Shown: positions 7,223 through 15,450 of the stretch, piece by piece
How positions within the stretch are numbered: position 1 is the first letter of the stretch
How the letters are laid out: each line of letters starts with the position of its first letter
Source of the DNA: JBFKAV01 sp041621405
GTDB taxonomy: Bacteria; Pseudomonadota; Alphaproteobacteria; Rhodobacterales; Rhodobacteraceae
Assembly (NCBI GenBank): GCA_041621405.1
Contig: JBFKAV010000074.1
Span: 1-17,013 of the forward strand
Length of the DNA stretch: 17,013 nt
Direction: 5' to 3'
The notes under the pieces: model-generated
Databases searched by the model: none
The model's input: the letters and a program-made list of their open reading frames with translations, nothing else
What the model was told of the DNA's origin: nothing
Made by a program: the position numbers and the translations under genes

Positions 7223-7369
7223 AGCGGTGGCCGGCCTAGGCGCAGGCGGCGGCTCGCTTGTCCCCATGAGGTGAGCAGCAATGTATCCGGGCCGCGGGGC
7301 GGACACGACCCGGAACGAGCGCCCCGGGAGGAAGGCCGGGTCTCGCGATCTGGCCAGACGCTCGCCGCG
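7223..7369. other. Convergent intergenic gap between Roadblock gene and glpK
   Basis: These 147 bp separate two genes that point at each other. One inverted repeat with a long loop is visible: CGGGGCG (7295-7301) and CGCCCCG (7320-7326), loop 18 nt. No T-runs and no credible small gene were found. Some form of bidirectional termination is expected, but a clear terminator is not visible. Confidence 0.35.
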
Positions 7370-8881
7370 CTAGACCGCCAGCGTGGCCGCCACCGCGCGC
7401 TTCCAGGCCTCGTATTTCTGCGACCGGACGCCTACGTCCATCTTCGGCTCGAAGCGGCGCTCGAGCGCCCAAGCGCCCGCGAATTCCTCCTGGCCCGGGT
7501 AGAGGCCCGTCTTCATGCCGGCGAGCCAGGCCGCGCCGAGCGCAGTGGTCTCCAGCACCGCCGGGCGGTCGACCGGCGCGCCGGTGATATCGGCGAGGAA
7601 CTGCATCGCCCAGTCCGAGGCCGACATGCCGCCGTCCACCCTCAGGGTGGCAATGCCGGAGGCATCCCGGAGCCCGCCCTCGGCGGCGCTGGCCCAATCG
7701 GCGCGCATCGCCTCCATCAGGTCGCGAGTCTGGTAGCCGACGCTCTCGAGCGCGGCGCGGGCGAACTCGGCGGGGCCGGAATTGCGGGTGAGCCCGTAGA
7801 CCGCGCCGCGGCAGTCGGGCTTCCAGTAGGGCGCGCCGAGGCCGGTGAAGGCGGGCACGAGAACGACGTTCTGCGCCGGATCGGCGGCCTCGGCCAAGGC
7901 ATGGGTCTCGCGCGCCTCGCGGATGATCTTCAGCCCGTCGCGCAGCCACTGGACCACGGCACCGGCGATGAAGATCGAGCCTTCGAGCGCGTAGGTCGGG
8001 CGGCCGTCGAGCTGGTAGGCGATGGTGCCGAGCATCCGGTTCTGGCTTTCGACCAGCGTGTCGCCGGTGTTGAGCACCGCGAAGCAGCCAGTGCCGTAGG
8101 TCGACTTGAGCATGCCGGGAGAAAAGCAGGCCTGGCCGATGGTGGCGGCCTGCTGGTCGCCGGCGACACCGAGGATCGGGATCTCGCGGCCAAGGAGGTC
8201 GGCGCGCGCGTGCCCGAAATCGGCGGCGCAGTCGCGCACCTCGGGGAGCATCTCCATCGGAACGTCGAGAAGCTCGCAGATCGTCTGGCTCCAGCGCCCG
8301 TTGCGGATGTCGTAGAGCATCGTGCGGGCGGCGTTGGTGGCGTCGGTGGCGTGGACCTTGCCGCCGGTGAGCTTCCAGATCAGGTAGCTGTCGACCGTGC
8401 CGAAGAGCAGCTCGCCCTTGCGCGCGCGCTCGCGCGAGTCCTCGACGTGGTCAAGCAGCCACTTGAGCTTGGTGCCGGAGAAGTAGGGGTCCAGCAGGAG
8501 CCCGGTCCGCTCGGTGACCATCGGCTCGTGGCCGGCCTCGCGCAGCTTGGTGCAAAGATCGGCGGTGCGCCGATCCTGCCAGACGATCGCGTGGTGGATC
8601 GGCTTGCCGGTTGCACGGTCCCACACCACCGTGGTCTCGCGCTGGTTGGTGATGCCGATCGCGGCGACATCGCCCGCCGCGAGCCCGGCCTTCTCGATCG
8701 CGGCGCGGGCGGTTCCCGCCGTCGTCGACCAGAGATCGGACGGATCGTGCTCGACCCAGCCCGAGGCCGGATAGTGCTGCGGAAACTCCTCCTGGGCCGC
8801 GGCCACGATCTGCAGGCGCGCGTCGAACAGGATGGCGCGCGAGGACGTGGTGCCCTGGTCGATGGCGAGGATGTGATTCAC
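7370..8881 (-). CDS. glpK: Glycerol kinase
   Basis: This cytoplasmic FGGY-family kinase makes sn-glycerol 3-phosphate from glycerol and ATP. The 503-residue length fits the family. Seen in order: AIDQGTTSSRA (6-16, ATP/phosphate loop), GITNQRETT (76-84), IVWQDRR (99-105), the catalytic block GDQQAA (241-246, with D242 as the likely base), STYGTGCF (260-267), and near the C-terminus VDGGMSASDW and ETTALGAAWLAG. All expected catalytic features are present, so it should be active. It starts at GTG 8881, inside a 4-nt GTGA overlap with the stop of the upstream membrane-protein gene, and GGAAGG lies 8-9 nt upstream. The usual partners glpF and glpD are not in the window; instead it is the last gene of a three-gene operon with two small unknown proteins. 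Confidence 0.97.
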   Translation of the reverse strand: MNHILAIDQGTTSSRAILFDARLQIVAAAQEEFPQHYPASGWVEHDPSDLWSTTAGTARAAIEKAGLAAGDVAAIGITNQRETTVVWDRATGKPIHHAIVWQDRRTADLCTKLREAGHEPMVTERTGLLLDPYFSGTKLKWLLDHVEDSRERARKGELLFGTVDSYLIWKLTGGKVHATDATNAARTMLYDIRNGRWSQTICELLDVPMEMLPEVRDCAADFGHARADLLGREIPILGVAGDQQAATIGQACFSPGMLKSTYGTGCFAVLNTGDTLVESQNRMLGTIAYQLDGRPTYALEGSIFIAGAVVQWLRDGLKIIREARETHALAEAADPAQNVVLVPAFTGLGAPYWKPDCRGAVYGLTRNSGPAEFARAALESVGYQTRDLMEAMRADWASAAEGGLRDASGIATLRVDGGMSASDWAMQFLADITGAPVDRPAVLETTALGAAWLAGMKTGLYPGQEEFAGAWALERRFEPKMDVGVRSQKYEAWKRAVAATLAV

Positions 8882-9282
8882 TCGGGCGCCCTTCCGGCGG
8901 CGCGGGTGTTCTCGGTGCCGAAGTAGAAGCCGAGCATCAGCGTGACGACGGGCAGCACCGCGGTGACGACGATGTCGGACAGGAGCGCGGCCTGCTTGTC
9001 CCAGGTGGCCGAGAGGGTTTGGCAGACGTCGGCGGGGCCCGTGCAGGCGGGAACCGAGAACATCACATATAGGATCACGCCGAGGATCGCGAGGCCGTAG
9101 GTGACTATGATCGTGGTGGCGATCCAGCTGCGGTCGCGACCCATGCGCAGGATGTTCACCGACGCGGCCTTCTGCGCCTCGGTCTCGATCAGGCTGCGCG
9201 AGGACGAGACCTTGCTTTCCACGGCTGCGAAGATTTCGGAGAGGTCGAGGTCCTTCTCCGTGGGCTTTGCGGTATCGGGCAT
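8878..9282 (-). CDS. Small two-helix membrane protein upstream of glpK
   Basis: This 134-residue protein has a cytoplasmic-looking charged N-terminus (~1-50), transmembrane helix 1 at ~53-75 (SWIATTIIVTYGLAILGVIL), an outside loop, and transmembrane helix 2 at ~101-122 (LLSDIVVTAVLPVVTLMLGF). The loop between them carries two Cys (C80, C87), which could form a disulfide. I do not recognise the family. ATG 9282 follows the upstream stop by 9 nt, with TGAGG overlapping that stop as ribosome binding site. Its own stop overlaps the glpK start, so expression is coupled to glycerol kinase. A functional tie to glycerol uptake or use is only inference from this coupling. Confidence 0.8.
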   Translation of the reverse strand: MPDTAKPTEKDLDLSEIFAAVESKVSSSRSLIETEAQKAASVNILRMGRDRSWIATTIIVTYGLAILGVILYVMFSVPACTGPADVCQTLSATWDKQAALLSDIVVTAVLPVVTLMLGFYFGTENTRAAGRAPE

Positions 9283-9291
9283 CGGCTTGCC

Positions 9292-9525
9292 TCAGTATTT
9301 CTGCCGGTAGGCACGTTCGACCTCGCTGGCGAGATTGCCGGCGTGCTCGGAGATCTGGCTGGCGCGGTCAAGCAGCGTGCGGACGCTTGCCTTCAGCTCC
9401 TGGCGGAGCGCCTGGTCTCCGATCTGGTCGGCGAGCCGGTCGATGCGGCGCGAGTCGTCCACCAGCGCCGCGGCGATGTTGGAGAGCGCGCGGGCGGCAT
9501 CGAAGGCGTTGGGGGCGGCGGCCAT
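9292..9525 (-). CDS. Small all-helical hypothetical protein
   Basis: The 77-residue product is predicted to be almost entirely helical, with heptad-like spacing of Leu/Ile/Ala (ALSNIAAALVDDSRRIDRLA, then LRQELKASVRTLLDRASQI). This suggests a short coiled coil or helical bundle. There is no signal peptide, membrane segment or Cys. ATG 9525 is preceded by GAAGGAG at good spacing, the clearest ribosome binding site in this operon, so translation is well supported. It is the first gene of the operon with the membrane protein and glpK. Function unknown. Confidence 0.72.
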   Translation of the reverse strand: MAAAPNAFDAARALSNIAAALVDDSRRIDRLADQIGDQALRQELKASVRTLLDRASQISEHAGNLASEVERAYRQKY

Positions 9526-9558
9526 GGCGGGCTCCTTCGGGGGGCAGGGGTTGCGCCA

Positions 9559-9586
9559 AGGATATCCCGGATTTTGCCGCGTGCAA
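9559..9586 (-). promoter_or_regulatory. Candidate promoter for the 9525-7370 operon
   Basis: Read on the minus strand, TTGCAC (9586-9581) and TATCCT (9564-9559) are 16 nt apart. This would place a transcript start about 25-30 nt before the ATG at 9525. The -35 matches only the TTG part of consensus. The element is bracketed by the inverted pair GGTTGC (9549-9554) and GCAACC (9583-9588), which could mark a regulator site in this divergent region between the operon and matB. Confidence 0.35.
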
Positions 9587-9658
9587 CCGTGAGAGGGGCG
9601 GGCTTGCCCGAGCCGACCAACGAGGGCAGAAGGCGGCAGGGCCGCGGGAGCACGCAGT

Positions 9659-11173
<1,515 letters not shown>

Positions 11174-11175
11174 GG

Positions 11176-11192
11176 CCGCGGCTCAGCCGCGG
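11176..11192. terminator. Perfect hairpin spanning the convergent gene ends
   Basis: CCGCGGCT (11176-11183) and AGCCGCGG (11185-11192) are a perfect inverted repeat around a single C. It lies right after the matB stop (11171-11173) and includes the stop of the minus-strand gene (11183-11185). Only 9 nt separate the two stops. It could act as a shared bidirectional terminator, although no T-run flanks it on either side. Confidence 0.4.
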
Positions 11193-12007
11193 ACAGCGCG
11201 CCAGGCCTCGAGCGCGGCGCCGAGGTCGGCCGGCGCGATTTCCGCAACCGCCGTCTCCTCGCCCTCGGCGGCGAGGCAGAGGCTCTTTCCGGAGCCGTCC
11301 TTGGGGCCGAGGACGATGAGCTTCGGCCCCGGGATCGCGGCGTCGAGGAAGGACGTGGGCGCGGCGGGCCCGCGCGCGAGGAGTTGGGCAAGCTTGTTTG
11401 CGACCCCATCGCCGTGCTCGGCCCGGATCTTGCCGCCTGTTCCCGCCAGGGCTCCCGCGCGGGCGAACCCGGCGCAGCTGTCGTGGAAGGCGTGAAGCGG
11501 CGAGGCGGCTCCGGCCGCGGCCGTCTTCGGTTTCGGCGCGGCGGCAGGCGCGGCGGCGGCGAGTTCGGGCGCGGCAGCGGCGAGCTCGGCTGCGGCGTGG
11601 CCCTTCTCGACGACGCTGGGCGGCAGCGTCGAGGCTTCCGAGACCACGCTGAGCACGCCTTCGGCGGTGGCGAATTCGTGGATCAGTTCGGCGAAAAGCG
11701 CGCAGTCCTCCTCGGCCTTGAGGCCGCCCGCGTCGAGCTTGGCGCGGAGCTCGTCGGCGCGGCCCCCGGCGGGCTCCAGCACGGTGACGCGAAGCGCGCG
11801 GCGGCCGCGCGCCTCGATGGTGAGCCGGGCGGCGCCGAGCCGGAAGCCGAGGGCGCGGGCAAGCATGGTCTCGTCGATCTCGGCGAGGATCGCGGCGCGG
11901 CGGGCGAAGTGGTCGCGGTCGGCGAGCGCGCGCTCGGGGCCGGCCGCCGGTCGGGCGGCGTCGCGGGCGCGGGCGAGGATCTGGGCGATGCCGGCGCGGG
12001 CGCTCAT
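11183..12007 (-). CDS. Hypothetical protein, last gene of the FHA/PP2C/GTPase operon
   Basis: This 274-residue soluble protein is one I do not recognise. Residues ~1-130 look like a folded alpha/beta domain (for example RLTIEARGRRALRVTVLEP, 61-79, then ELIHEFATAEGVLSVVSE). Residues ~137-168 are an Ala/Pro linker, and ~170-274 form a second domain ending in a short helix. GPKDGSGKS (234-242) resembles a P-loop but has one residue too many and is not called as one. I chose ATG 12007 because it sits 1 nt after the stop of the upstream GTPase (TGA-G-ATG) with GGGGGAGG ahead of it; longer forms would overlap that gene. Strict coupling to the GTPase suggests a partner protein. Confidence 0.75.
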   Translation of the reverse strand: MSARAGIAQILARARDAARPAAGPERALADRDHFARRAAILAEIDETMLARALGFRLGAARLTIEARGRRALRVTVLEPAGGRADELRAKLDAGGLKAEEDCALFAELIHEFATAEGVLSVVSEASTLPPSVVEKGHAAAELAAAAPELAAAAPAAAPKPKTAAAGAASPLHAFHDSCAGFARAGALAGTGGKIRAEHGDGVANKLAQLLARGPAAPTSFLDAAIPGPKLIVLGPKDGSGKSLCLAAEGEETAVAEIAPADLGAALEAWRAVRG

Positions 12008-12008
12008 C

Positions 12009-13508
12009 TCAGGCGGCCTCCCCCGGCGCGGCGGCCCAGGCGAGGTCGCGCGCGAGCTGCAGCACGACGACGGCCGCGTCCTCGCAGGGCCGGTCGCCCT
12101 GCTCCATCTGCAGGAGCGACAATGCGACAAGCGCATCCTCGACCTGAGGCTTGATCCAGGCCGCCTCGGGCTTCAGCGCGCGCGAGGAGACGGTCAGCGC
12201 CGAAAGCTCGTCGCCGAGCTCGGTGACCTGCGCCATGAACTCCCAATCCTTGAAGCCGTCGCCGGCCTCGGCATAGGCGATGAGCTTGCCGGCGCGTTTG
12301 GCCAGGAGCGTCAGCAGCGGCGAGGGCGCGGCGGTGGCGGCGTCGGGGGGTGCAGCCTCGGCGCTGACGGGTGGCTCAGTCTCGGCGGCGGGTGCCGGCG
12401 CCGCGTCCTCGGCCGTCGCAGGGGGCGCTTCGGCTTCGGCTTCGGCCTCGATCTCGGCCTCGGCTTCGGCCGGCCTCTCGTTTTCGCTCGCCTCCTTGAA
12501 CCGGCCGATCCGCGAGGCCGGGCGACCGGGCCGCACGGCCGGCGCTCCCGACTCTTCCGGCGCGTCTTCGACGGGCTTCTCGGGCGCCGCATCGGCGGGA
12601 GCCGCCGGCTTCGGCTTGTCGGGCCGCGGCGGTGCCAGGCCGAGCGCCTCGGCGGCATCGGAAAGCAGCTCGCGCGCGGCTGCGATGTCGGCGCGGCGGA
12701 CGGCGCGGGCGGCCGAGAGCAGGGTTCCCACCATCGCCCGGCCGCCGCTGTTCTCCCAGGCCGCGGTGTCGAGCACGCGGCCCGCAGGTGCCGCGTCGAG
12801 CGCGGTGCGCGTGCCGATCGTGACAAGCTCGGCGAAGCGGTCCTTGGTGGCTGCCCTGAGCCGCTGCATCGCCTCCTCGAGCGCCGGCGGGTTCTTCACC
12901 AGGTCGGTCTGGGTGGCGACCAGCAGGCTGCGCGACTGGACCCGCTTCGGCACCAGCGACCAGAGCTGCCATTCCTCGTCGACCCAGGGATCGGTGGCCC
13001 TTGTGCACCACAGCACGACGTCGGCCCGGCCGCCGATCCAGCGCATCTGCTCCTTCTGGCCCGGCCAGTCTTCCTCGCCCGGCATGTCGAGGAAGCTGAT
13101 GAACTCGAGCACCGGGTTCGGCAGCCGCAGCTCGATGTAGTCGGGGCCGTGCTCGGCCGCCGATTTGGGCTCGATACCCCGGTAGGGGATCTCGATGCCG
13201 CTCCACCATCCGGCGATGGTCTCGGGTTTCTCGCAGTAACGCAGGATCACCGGCAGGGCGTTGCCGCGCTCGGTGCTGGGGGCGACGTAGATCTGGCCGG
13301 CAAGGAAGTTGGCGAGCATCGTCTTGCCGGCCCCGGGCAGTCCGGCGATGGCGACCCGCACCGGATTGCTCAGCCGCAGCGCCAGCCGCTCGGCGTTCTG
13401 CCTGAGCTCGATGATCGTGGGATCGGTCGCAAGCCGCGCCGGGAGCTCGGCCGCGATGAAGCGCTCGAGTTCGGCGAGATCCTGGGTGACGGAGGGAAAC
13501 GGGCTCAT
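12009..13508 (-). CDS. P-loop GTPase, paralogue of the acidic-tail GTPase, with Glu/Ala/Pro linker
   Basis: This 499-residue protein (numbered from ATG 13508) has an N-terminal helical region, then a G domain: GLPGAGKT (56-63), G3 DMPGEED (141-147), the Trp signature VLWCTRATDPW..EE...W (165-183) and G4-like TQTD (199-202). The distances from G3 to the Trp (26) and from G3 to G4 (58) are the same as in the 4136-6772 GTPase, so the two are paralogues. Residues ~292-397 are a low-complexity Pro/Ala/Glu linker, and ~398-499 a helical C-terminal domain (KLIAYAEAGDGFKDWEFM...). The frame is open to ATG 13640, but the extra 44 residues are Arg/Pro-rich and unconvincing, so I prefer the MSPFPSVTQD start even though its ribosome binding site is weak. 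The next gene follows after 1 nt. Confidence 0.85.
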   Translation of the reverse strand: MSPFPSVTQDLAELERFIAAELPARLATDPTIIELRQNAERLALRLSNPVRVAIAGLPGAGKTMLANFLAGQIYVAPSTERGNALPVILRYCEKPETIAGWWSGIEIPYRGIEPKSAAEHGPDYIELRLPNPVLEFISFLDMPGEEDWPGQKEQMRWIGGRADVVLWCTRATDPWVDEEWQLWSLVPKRVQSRSLLVATQTDLVKNPPALEEAMQRLRAATKDRFAELVTIGTRTALDAAPAGRVLDTAAWENSGGRAMVGTLLSAARAVRRADIAAARELLSDAAEALGLAPPRPDKPKPAAPADAAPEKPVEDAPEESGAPAVRPGRPASRIGRFKEASENERPAEAEAEIEAEAEAEAPPATAEDAAPAPAAETEPPVSAEAAPPDAATAAPSPLLTLLAKRAGKLIAYAEAGDGFKDWEFMAQVTELGDELSALTVSSRALKPEAAWIKPQVEDALVALSLLQMEQGDRPCEDAAVVVLQLARDLAWAAAPGEAA

Positions 13509-13658
13509 CGGTCGGACGTTCGTGCGGCAGTCGGGGCGGGCGCGTCGGGGCAAGAGGCCAGACCTTCGCTCGCGCCCGCGCCGAGCGCAAGACCCGTCGC
13601 GCCCGGGTTCCCGGGGCTCGGCGGCTGGGTCATTGGCCATAATGCGCGGATCATCTCG
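13509..13658 (-). other. 150-nt gap inside the operon with CCCGGG inverted repeat
   Basis: This is the only sizeable gap in an otherwise 1-nt-spaced operon. It holds CCCGGG repeated around TTC (about 13602-13615), giving a stable short stem without a T-run. It might set the ratio of PP2C to GTPase by partial termination, or it may be coding if the GTPase starts at ATG 13640. Its translation there is Arg/Pro-rich, which argues against coding. Confidence 0.35.
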
Positions 13659-14426
13659 CTACCTGAGCTTGATGAGCGCGAGGGAGACGTTGTCCTGCTC
13701 GGGGCTGTCGAGCTCCTCGACGGCGTCAAGAAGCGCCTCGGCGACCTCGCTGGCGCTGCGCCGGTAGTGGCGCTTCAGAACCGCCTCGATCTCCTTGGGC
13801 GAGAGGTACTGCAGCCCGTCGCTGGCGACGATGACGATGTCGTCGCGCTCGAGCAGCGTCGGCTTGGTGTGGCAGTCGATCAGCGGAATCCGGCGGCCCA
13901 TGACGACCGAGGTCAGCGAGTTGCGGTCCGGGTGGTTGCGCGCGGCCTCGGGGTCGAGCTGGCCGGTGCGCACCATGAGGTCGATCTGCGGCGCGAGGGA
14001 ATGGTCCTCGTTGAGCTGGCTGAGCGTGCCCTTGCGGTAGAGGTAGAGCGGCGAGTCGCCGATCGAGATCCAGTAGAGGCGGTTGTCGAAGATGACCGGC
14101 GCGACCAGGGTCGCGCCCATGCCCCGGAGCGACGGGTTCTGCGCGACGTGCGCCTCGATGCAGGCGTTCGCCCCATGGGCCACGCCGCGCAGGACCTCGC
14201 CGATCTCGCACTCGAGCGCTCCGGGATCGCCCGCCTGCAGTTTCAGTTCGCTGAACACCTCGGTGACGACGATCTTGCTGGCCACGTCGCCCGCGGCATG
14301 GCCGCCCATGCCGTCGGCGAGCACGGCGAATCCGTAGGGATTGCCGAGGACGAAGTCGCAGGCGACCGCGTCTTCCTGGTAGTCGCGCTGGCCGATGCTG
14401 ATGGCCGTGGCAACATCATACTTCAT
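13659..14426 (-). CDS. PP2C-family (PPM) Ser/Thr protein phosphatase
   Basis: The 255-residue protein is a compact single-domain PPM phosphatase, a metal-dependent enzyme that removes phosphate from Ser/Thr. Motifs in order: QRDYQED (13-19), DGMGGH (38-43), GMGAT (102-106), WISIGDSPLYLY (119-130), NEDHS (139-143), SDGL (202-205) and QDN (244-246). The metal-binding Asp set (D19, D38, D203, D245) is complete, so it should be active. No signal peptide or membrane helix, so it is cytoplasmic. ATG 14426 lies 1 nt after the stop of the FHA gene and has no clear ribosome binding site of its own, implying translational coupling. In bacteria such enzymes usually reverse a Hanks-type kinase; an FHA reader upstream fits that. 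Confidence 0.93.
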   Translation of the reverse strand: MKYDVATAISIGQRDYQEDAVACDFVLGNPYGFAVLADGMGGHAAGDVASKIVVTEVFSELKLQAGDPGALECEIGEVLRGVAHGANACIEAHVAQNPSLRGMGATLVAPVIFDNRLYWISIGDSPLYLYRKGTLSQLNEDHSLAPQIDLMVRTGQLDPEAARNHPDRNSLTSVVMGRRIPLIDCHTKPTLLERDDIVIVASDGLQYLSPKEIEAVLKRHYRRSASEVAEALLDAVEELDSPEQDNVSLALIKLR

Positions 14427-14427
14427 G

Positions 14428-15339
14428 CTAGCCGTTGACTGCGTTCGGCTCGCCTGCCCGTTCCGCCCAGCAGAAGGCTTCGCCGCAGAGCGCCACCAGG
14501 CGCAACGTGGTTTCGCCGATCACGATCTGGTCGCCGTGCTTCAGAGCTTCGGTGCTGAGCAGCGGCTTGCCGTTGATCCGCACCAGGTTGGACTTGCCGC
14601 CATGGCCGATGAAGAAGTCGCGGGTCTCCTCGTCGAACGCGACCGCGGCGTGGTTGACGCGCGAGATCGTGCTGTCGCCGAAGTCGAGCTGGACCGCCTG
14701 ATCCTCGCCGCGGCCGATCTGCGAGACGGCGCCCGTTAGCGCGAAGGAGGCGCCGCGGCCGGGGCCGTCGACGACGACGAGCCAGCCCACGGGAAAACGC
14801 GCCGAAATTGGACGGGCGCTGGCGGCTTGCGATTGCTGCTCGAAATCGACGCTGTCGCCGTTGGAATGGTCGATGCCCAGAAGCCGCGTCTTCACCCTTC
14901 CGCCGCGCCGCGCCTGGTCGACCCCGGCCCCGGCCTCGGACCTTGCCTTGAGGGGGGCGGAGGGCTTCGGCCAGGCCGGCGCCTGCGGCGCTTCCGGCTT
15001 GCGCTCCGGTGCGGCGGAAGCGGGCGCCGGGGCGGGCGCGGGCTTCGGGGCGGCAGGAGCGGGCGGCGGCACCGGAAACGCGAGCAGCCGGGGGCTCGGA
15101 TCGGGCTGTTCCTCGGGCCTGGCGGGCGCCTCCGCGGCGGGTTCGGGGTCGGCGGCGAGGTCCCACATGTTGGCCGCGCCGCGATCGGATTCGGCTGCGA
15201 ATTCCGCCGCGGTCTCGTCGAACCAGAAATCGTTGTCGGCGGGATGTCCGGCGGAACGGCCGGACTGCGCGACCTCGAACTGGGCCGACTGGGTCGAGAG
15301 CCGCCCGCGGATCGCCTTCAGCTTGTCCATCACCGACAT
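14428..15339 (-). CDS. FHA-domain protein with Pro/Ala-rich linker
   Basis: The 303-residue protein has a C-terminal FHA domain at about 185-290, a phosphothreonine-peptide binding module. The landmarks are IGRGEDQAVQL (208-218) and DSTISRVNHAAV (222-233), giving the usual G-R...S-R...H residues (R210, S226, R227, H230), followed by a NGKPL turn. Residues ~1-60 are a charged N-terminal segment starting MSVMDKLKAIRGRL, and ~60-150 are acidic then Pro/Ala-rich linker. I chose ATG 15339 because GGAGGGGAG lies just upstream, whereas the longer form from 15411 adds an Arg-rich stretch that looks noncoding. The stop is 1 nt from the PP2C start. Likely role: bring a kinase-phosphorylated partner to the phosphatase/GTPase set; partner unknown. 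Confidence 0.9.
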   Translation of the reverse strand: MSVMDKLKAIRGRLSTQSAQFEVAQSGRSAGHPADNDFWFDETAAEFAAESDRGAANMWDLAADPEPAAEAPARPEEQPDPSPRLLAFPVPPPAPAAPKPAPAPAPASAAPERKPEAPQAPAWPKPSAPLKARSEAGAGVDQARRGGRVKTRLLGIDHSNGDSVDFEQQSQAASARPISARFPVGWLVVVDGPGRGASFALTGAVSQIGRGEDQAVQLDFGDSTISRVNHAAVAFDEETRDFFIGHGGKSNLVRINGKPLLSTEALKHGDQIVIGETTLRLVALCGEAFCWAERAGEPNAVNG

Positions 15340-15343
15340 CTTT

Positions 15344-15352
15344 CTCCCCTCC
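15344..15352 (-). promoter_or_regulatory. Strong ribosome binding site that fixes the FHA start
   Basis: On the minus strand GGAGGGGAG precedes ATG 15339, with its GGAGG core about 8 nt away. No comparable run lies before the upstream in-frame start at 15411, so this decides for the shorter protein. Confidence 0.6.
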
Positions 15353-15421
15353 ATCCATTGGCGCCGGCCTGGTCCGTGCGCGCCTCGAAGCTTCCGTTCA
15401 GCTGCGGCCACCGCCGCGATA

Positions 15422-15442
15422 GCCGGGCCAGGCCCGCCCGGC
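15422..15442 (-). terminator. Stem-loop after the PDZ-like gene, possible weak terminator
   Basis: GCCGGGC (15422-15428) and GCCCGGC (15436-15442) form a perfect 7-bp stem with a 7-nt loop, starting 8 nt past the stop of the 15451-17013 gene. A T-run is missing. Partial termination here would separate the large upstream gene from the FHA gene; read-through would join them in one operon. Confidence 0.35.
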
Positions 15443-15450
15443 CGCGCCGC

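Noticed and set aside
7271..8926. 551-residue open frame on the plus strand opposite glpK
   Set aside because: Antisense to an intact glycerol kinase with all motifs; no family-like sequence.
11281..11308. P-loop-like GPKDGSGKS in the 11183-12007 protein
   Set aside because: Walker A needs four residues between the first Gly and the GK; here there are five, and no G3 or G4 motif accompanies it.
13509..13640. N-terminal extension of the third GTPase to ATG 13640
   Set aside because: The added 44 residues are Arg/Pro-rich with two Cys and do not look like a folded or conserved segment; MSPFPSVTQD at 13508 gives a normal start.
11667..14438. 923-residue open frame on the plus strand opposite the GTPase and PP2C genes
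   Set aside because: Its translation is Gly/Arg/Leu/Asp-rich without family motifs, it has no ribosome binding site, and the minus-strand genes in the same DNA carry complete GTPase and PP2C motif sets. It is an antisense frame kept open by high GC.
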